DNA of 64,000 nt from Sphingobium sp. JS3065 (lineage in GTDB: Bacteria > Pseudomonadota > Alphaproteobacteria > Sphingomonadales > Sphingomonadaceae): positions 2,046,001 through 2,110,000 of the forward strand of contig NZ_CP102664.1 in the NCBI RefSeq assembly GCF_026427355.1, in the 5' to 3' direction. Position numbers and translations under genes: made by a program. The stretch's first letter is position 1. Every line of letters begins with the position of its first letter. Positions 61,054 through 64,000 of the stretch are shown here, in pieces. A model generated the notes under the pieces. It searched no databases. It had not been told where the DNA came from and saw only the letters and a list, made by a program, of their open reading frames with translations.

Positions 61054-61361
61054 CGTCCCCCCAGAATCTGCCCCAATATCCCGCGCAACACCGGCGTCAG
61101 CTTCGCCAGGCCAACCGCCACAATCGCTTCGCCCAACGCCTCCCGCGTCAGCCCTGCGGGCGGCTCCGCCAGACAATGCCAGAGCAGCCCCGCCATCTCG
61201 GCCAGCGACAGCTTCCCGTCCGCCGCCCGCTCCACCAGCGAGAACAACGGTCCCAACTCTTCCTCAGCCGCCACCAAAGCCGCAAAACTGGGCCGCAGCA
61301 CGAACCGCTCACCCCCCAGTTCCAGCGCCGCCTCCCCCCTGGCCCCGTTAGCCCCGCTCAC
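61050..61361 (-). CDS. GTA gp10-like tail chaperone
   Basis: A 103-residue protein: GEAALELGGERFVLRPSFAA, LVAAEEELGPLFSLVERAAD, LSLAEMAGLLWHCLAEPPAG and TREALGEAIVAVGLAKLTPV. This matches the 'gene transfer agent family protein' (g10), a tail assembly chaperone. The start is GTG 61361, overlapping the stop of the tail-tube gene by GTGA. Confidence 0.85.
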   Translation of the reverse strand: MSGANGARGEAALELGGERFVLRPSFAALVAAEEELGPLFSLVERAADGKLSLAEMAGLLWHCLAEPPAGLTREALGEAIVAVGLAKLTPVLRGILGQILGGR

Positions 61362-61765
61362 AGCGACACCACCGGGCCGGAGCTTTCCAGGCTCAGCGCA
61401 TAATTGCGCTCCCCATTATAATCCCCGGCATAGTCCAGCCGCGTCACCAGGAACCGCCCGCGCATCTTCTCGCCGCTTTCGAAGCTCAGCTCATAATCGC
61501 CGATGGTCCCCGCCAGCGCATGGTTGCGCAGCCGCACCTCCGCCGCCGATCCGGTGAAAATCCCAGCCGCCGACACGCTGACCGACCGCACCCCCGCACC
61601 CGACAGCAATTCGCGCCAACCGCCCGAATCCTTGCTGGTGACATTCACCGCCTCGCCATTGACGGACAATTGCGTCGTGCGCATCCCCGCCACCGTGGCG
61701 TAGGCGACCGGCGCCTCGCCATCCCCGATCTTCAACAGAAACGCGCTTCCTTTTTCCACGCCCAT
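61358..61765 (-). CDS. Major tail tube protein, TP901-1 type (g9 equivalent)
   Basis: A 135-residue protein: GSAFLLKIGDGEAPVAYATV, AGMRTTQLSVNGEAVNVTSK, DSGGWRELLSGAGVRSVSVS, AAGIFTGSAAEVRLRNHALA and YELSFESGEKMRGRFLVTRL. The pattern is that of the TP901-1/GTA major tail protein, which stacks as hexameric rings around the tape measure. GGAGGAG precedes ATG 61765. It is followed directly by g10 (GTGA overlap). Its 5' side faces an opposite-strand gene 58 nt away. Confidence 0.87.
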   Translation of the reverse strand: MGVEKGSAFLLKIGDGEAPVAYATVAGMRTTQLSVNGEAVNVTSKDSGGWRELLSGAGVRSVSVSAAGIFTGSAAEVRLRNHALAGTIGDYELSFESGEKMRGRFLVTRLDYAGDYNGERNYALSLESSGPVVSL

Positions 61766-61823
61766 GGCGCATTCTCCTCCAAGATAAACCGTGCAAGAAT
61801 CGGGATTTAGAGAGAGGCCTGAA

Positions 61824-62147
61824 ATGTTCGTGACCGCCCCCCTGATGCTGCTGCTCGCCGCCGCCCCGCAAAGCGGCGACGCCGTCGGCAATGGCCGAAA
61901 GGCCTATTCGGAATGCCTGTCGAAACAGGTTCAGCCCGCCATCGACAAGAAACTGACGCTCGGCGATTTCCAGTCCACGCTAAAGGCCCAGTGCGGCGAC
62001 AAGGAAGCCGCCTTCCGCGCCGCCATCGTCGCGGACGACAAGTCCAGCGGCATGTCGGAAAAGGATGCCCAATCCGACGCCGACGACCAGATCAGCGAAT
62101 ATAGGGACAAGATCGTCGGAGAATATGAAGACTATTCGAAGTCCTGA
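61824..62147 (+). CDS. Small exported protein on the opposite strand inside the GTA cluster
   Basis: A 107-residue protein with a signal peptide (MFVTAPLMLLLAAAPQSGDA) and a polar mature part with two Cys: GRKAYSECLSKQVQPAIDKK, FQSTLKAQCGDKEAAFRAAI and EKDAQSDADDQISEYRDKIV. GAGAGG precedes ATG 61824. No family recognised. It lies between g8 and g9 on the opposite strand, where the R. capsulatus cluster has no such gene, and its codon usage and GC look like the host's. Possibly a host gene inserted, or a GTA-related periplasmic factor. Confidence 0.72.
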   Translation: MFVTAPLMLLLAAAPQSGDAVGNGRKAYSECLSKQVQPAIDKKLTLGDFQSTLKAQCGDKEAAFRAAIVADDKSSGMSEKDAQSDADDQISEYRDKIVGEYEDYSKS

Positions 62148-62159
62148 CACCCCCACATT

Positions 62160-62215
62160 CCCCTCCCTTCCAGGGAGGGGTCAGGGGTGGGTGCGAGCGT
62201 AGCGAGCTTCAGGCC
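62160..62215. repeat. Intergenic repeat with inverted arms
   Basis: CCCCTCCCTTCCAGGGAGGG forms a hairpin, followed by GCGAGCGTAGCGAGC, related to the element at 45570. It follows the stop of the opposite-strand gene and may act as its terminator. Confidence 0.65.
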
Positions 62216-62289
62216 TGGCCGCTAAAATCGCCGCCGATGCCGCGCCAATCCCTCGCCCCCTATCCCCACACGTCTTGATCGGGACACCC

Positions 62290-62685
62290 CTAAACCCGCA
62301 CCACCCGCATCCGATAATCCGCCAAAGCCTGCCACGCGTCCCGCGCGCCCGTCCGCGCCACCCGCGACCGCGCCAGCCGCGCCCCGACGACCCGCCAGCC
62401 CCCGCCAGGCTCCAACACCCGCAAAACCGCATCGACCCGCCCCAGCAAAGCGGCCAGCCGCGCAGGCGCTTCCCCCGCGTCGTACAGGCTGACGGTCACC
62501 ACCAGTTCCCGCCCATCGACATCCTTCGCCCCCCATTCCAGCGCCACGCAGTCCCCCACCACGCCATAGGGCGCGCTAGCCCGCCCCGGCGCGCCGTCGA
62601 ACAGCCCGTTCAACCCCGCCATCAATTCCGCATCCCCGCGCAGGGCCGCCACGACCGCCCCGCGCACCGCCACCTCCGCGCTCAT
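62290..62685 (-). CDS. Tail terminator protein, DUF3168 (g8 equivalent)
   Basis: A 131-residue protein: MSAEVAVRGAVVAALRGDAE, LNGLFDGAPGRASAPYGVVG, DVDGRELVVTVSLYDAGEAP and LARSRVARTGARDAWQALAD, the DUF3168 pattern of GTA g8, which caps the tail tube at the head-proximal end. ATG 62685 overlaps the preceding small gene by ATGA; a GTG at 62691 is less likely. It is the last gene before the opposite-strand insert. Confidence 0.87.
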   Translation of the reverse strand: MSAEVAVRGAVVAALRGDAELMAGLNGLFDGAPGRASAPYGVVGDCVALEWGAKDVDGRELVVTVSLYDAGEAPARLAALLGRVDAVLRVLEPGGGWRVVGARLARSRVARTGARDAWQALADYRMRVVRV

Positions 62686-62888
62686 CGCCACGCCCTTCCG
62701 TTATTCCGGCCCGCTTCCCGCAGCGCCAGATCGCCCATCCACCGCCGCTTGAGGCCAGCCCCGGACAGGCGCACCACCTCACCCTCGACCAAAGCCTCCT
62801 CGACCCCGGCCTCCAAAGCCGCCGCCGCGATCCCCCGCCGCCGCGCCTCGACGCGCTCCTCCACCAGCGCCATCAACCGCGCCATCAT
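62682..62888 (-). CDS. Small GTA-cluster protein in the position of the stopper (g7)
   Basis: A 68-residue protein: MMARLMALVEERVEARRRGI, AAAALEAGVEEALVEGEVVR, LSGAGLKRRWMGDLALREAG. It overlaps both neighbours by ATGA and is therefore translated. It occupies the place of the stopper protein of R. capsulatus GTA (about 110 residues, beta-rich), but it is shorter and helical and I do not recognise the family. Confidence 0.7.
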   Translation of the reverse strand: MMARLMALVEERVEARRRGIAAAALEAGVEEALVEGEVVRLSGAGLKRRWMGDLALREAGRNNGRAWR

Positions 62889-63370
62889 GCCAGCCGCATC
62901 CGCCGCCATGGCCGCCACAGCGCGCTCACCACGGCGGGCGGCGTCGCCACTTCGCCGTCCCGCGCCACGAAATGCTCCGCCGCCAGCCTGACGATCCCCT
63001 GCCGGATCGCGTCGGGCAGCCCCTCGACATCCGCCGCCAGACCCGCCCGGTATCGCACCGTCACCTTGCCCGGCCCGTCCACCAGCCGCGCCCGCACCCA
63101 GCCATCCCCCGAAGCGTCGATATCGACCGCATAGGCCCCGGGCGCCAACGCCACACCCTCCACCTCCACCCCCAATATCGCGACCACCGGCCGCGCCGTC
63201 AGCCGCCGCCAGCTCCCATCCGCTACGATGGTCTCGGCCGCCTCCCGCACCACCAGCCACTGCCCGATAAACTGCTCGCAAAGCCCCGAAGCGCTTCCCA
63301 GCAACCGCTCCAGCACGCCATCCTCATCGTCCGACCCGATCCGCAACCAGGCCTTGAGATCCGCCAACAT
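62885..63370 (-). CDS. Head-tail adaptor protein (g6 equivalent)
   Basis: A 161-residue protein: LADLKAWLRIGSDDEDGVLE, RLLGSASGLCEQFIGQWLVV at the N-terminus; a beta-rich middle (VVAILGVEVEGVALAPGAYA, VTVRYRAGLAADVEGLPDAI) and a helical end (RQGIVRLAAEHFVARDGEVA). This resembles phage gp6-like adaptor proteins that sit under the portal. ATG 63370 is chosen; the stop overlaps the next gene by ATGA. It lies 123 nt after the capsid gene, with a repeat between. Confidence 0.85.
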   Translation of the reverse strand: MLADLKAWLRIGSDDEDGVLERLLGSASGLCEQFIGQWLVVREAAETIVADGSWRRLTARPVVAILGVEVEGVALAPGAYAVDIDASGDGWVRARLVDGPGKVTVRYRAGLAADVEGLPDAIRQGIVRLAAEHFVARDGEVATPPAVVSALWRPWRRMRLA

Positions 63371-63416
63371 GGCCCCTCCCCAACAAAAAGGGGGACGCCC
63401 ACAGGACGCCCCCAAA

Positions 63417-63492
63417 AACCTTCTCCCCTGGGGGGAGAAGGATACGCAGCCTTACCGGCTCTGCCGGTTAGGCGAAGTTGGAAGAGGGGGAG
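63417..63492. repeat. Palindromic repeat between capsid and adaptor genes
   Basis: CTTCTCCCCTGGGGGGAGAAGG, then ACCGGCTCTGCCGGTTAGGC, two successive short inverted repeats in the 123-base gap. This style of repeat is common in sphingomonad intergenic DNA and may attenuate expression between head and adaptor genes. Confidence 0.65.
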
Positions 63493-63493
63493 A

Positions 63494-64000
63494 TCACGAC
63501 GCCGCGAACTTCATCAGCTTGATCGCCTCCGAATTCGCCACGGCCCCGCCTATCCGCTTCACCGCGTAAAAGTGAACGAACGGCTTGTTGCTGAACGGAT
63601 CGCGCAGGATGCTCGTCTCGCTCCGCTCCGAGACCACATAGCCCGCCTGAAAATTGCCGAAGGCGATCGACAAAGACCCCGCCGAAATATCCGGCATATC
63701 CTCCGCCTCCACGACCGGATAGCCCAGCAAGGTCGCCGGCTGCCCCGCGATCAGCGAAGGCTGCCAGATAAACGCCCCGTCACTGGTCTTCATCTTGCGA
63801 ATGACCGCCAGCGTGGCCGAATTCATCACGAAACAGGCCCCCTGCCGATAGGGCGCGCGCAGGCTCTGCACCAGATCGATCAGCTTGTCCTGACCCGCCG
63901 CCGCAAAAGCGCCCGAAGCCCCCGAAGCCACATATTGCAACGAGCCGAAGGCGCGCACGCCGTCCACTTCATTGGTGGCCGTATAGGTCAGGAACCCCTT
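63494..64000 (-). CDS. Major capsid protein, HK97 type (g5 equivalent; 5' end outside window)
   Basis: Only the C-terminal 168 residues lie inside the window; the frame is open to the right edge and begins there with KGFLTYTATNEVDGVRAFGS. Typical HK97-fold segments follow: KLIDLVQSLRAPYRQGACFV, MNSATLAVIRKMKTSDGAFI, PATLLGYPVVEAEDMPDISA, IAFGNFQAGYVVSERSETSI and FVHFYAVKRIGGAVANSEAI. It forms the GTA head shell. The protease, portal and terminase genes expected before it would lie to the right of the window. Confidence 0.9.
   Translation of the reverse strand, partial: KGFLTYTATNEVDGVRAFGSLQYVASGASGAFAAAGQDKLIDLVQSLRAPYRQGACFVMNSATLAVIRKMKTSDGAFIWQPSLIAGQPATLLGYPVVEAEDMPDISAGSLSIAFGNFQAGYVVSERSETSILRDPFSNKPFVHFYAVKRIGGAVANSEAIKLMKFAAS

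Overview
The window is a contiguous piece of a high-GC chromosome from an alphaproteobacterium, most likely a sphingomonad (Sphingobium/Sphingomonas group). The placement rests on an F0 ATP synthase operon of alphaproteobacterial layout (atpI-B-E-b'-b, without F1), RcdA (DUF1465) and TrcR (DUF1013) cell-cycle proteins, DUF1192 and YdcH/DUF465 small proteins, a PEP-CTERM-like surface protein, intergenic repeats of a kind common in sphingomonads, and a gene-transfer-agent (GTA) head-tail cluster.

Layout. 1-3600 (minus): archaic/Csu-type chaperone-usher pilus operon (SCPU subunit, chaperone, usher running off the left edge). 3919-7547 (minus): TonB-dependent receptor translationally coupled to an exported M19 dipeptidase. 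7854-12143 (plus): chrB-chrA chromate resistance, then htpG. 12226-14506: ferredoxin reductase-type flavoprotein, a 2H phosphoesterase and a four-helix membrane protein. 14597-17226 (minus): F0 operon. 17404-21223 (minus): ydbH-ynbE-ydbL, an envelope lipid-homeostasis operon. 21322-26011: radC, rcdA, two small DUF465 genes, a PilZ protein, a DksA with a degenerate zinc site, a Ser/Thr/Gly-rich anchored protein, and a host-attachment family protein. 26107-30763 (plus): serS, surE, a K+ channel/TrkA-N protein, rimO. 30853-35716: DUF3298-like lipoprotein with a small partner, an M17 aminopeptidase, and an overlapping marR-NlpC/P60-argC run. 35777-42596: small proteins, a PQQ-type sugar dehydrogenase, a DUF815 ATPase, a Sua5/TsaC protein, msrA and a long-chain acyl-CoA ligase. 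42736-45457 (minus): trcR and an agt-plcP-like pair typical of phosphate-saving membrane lipid remodelling. 45722-53722: quinone oxidoreductase, DUF1192, clpA, a GST, a BI-1 protein, thpR, sodC and an OmpA porin with a long polyproline linker.

53912-64000 (minus) is the most unusual segment: a GTA-type head-tail operon from capsid (cut by the right edge) through adaptor, terminator, tail tube, chaperones, a short tape measure, distal tail protein, hub, peptidase and megatron-like protein, ending with DUF2793. Most genes overlap by 4 nt. Departures from the Rhodobacter capsulatus GTA are: a 775-residue distal tail protein with a large glycosidase-like N-terminal part, a short megatron-like protein that apparently lacks that module, no recognisable stopper, and a small exported-protein gene on the opposite strand between terminator and tail tube.

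No tRNA, rRNA, CRISPR array or insertion sequence was recognised. All calls come from reading the sequence; no database search was run. Start codons were re-chosen from Shine-Dalgarno spacing and overlaps, and several genes appear to use GTG or TTG.
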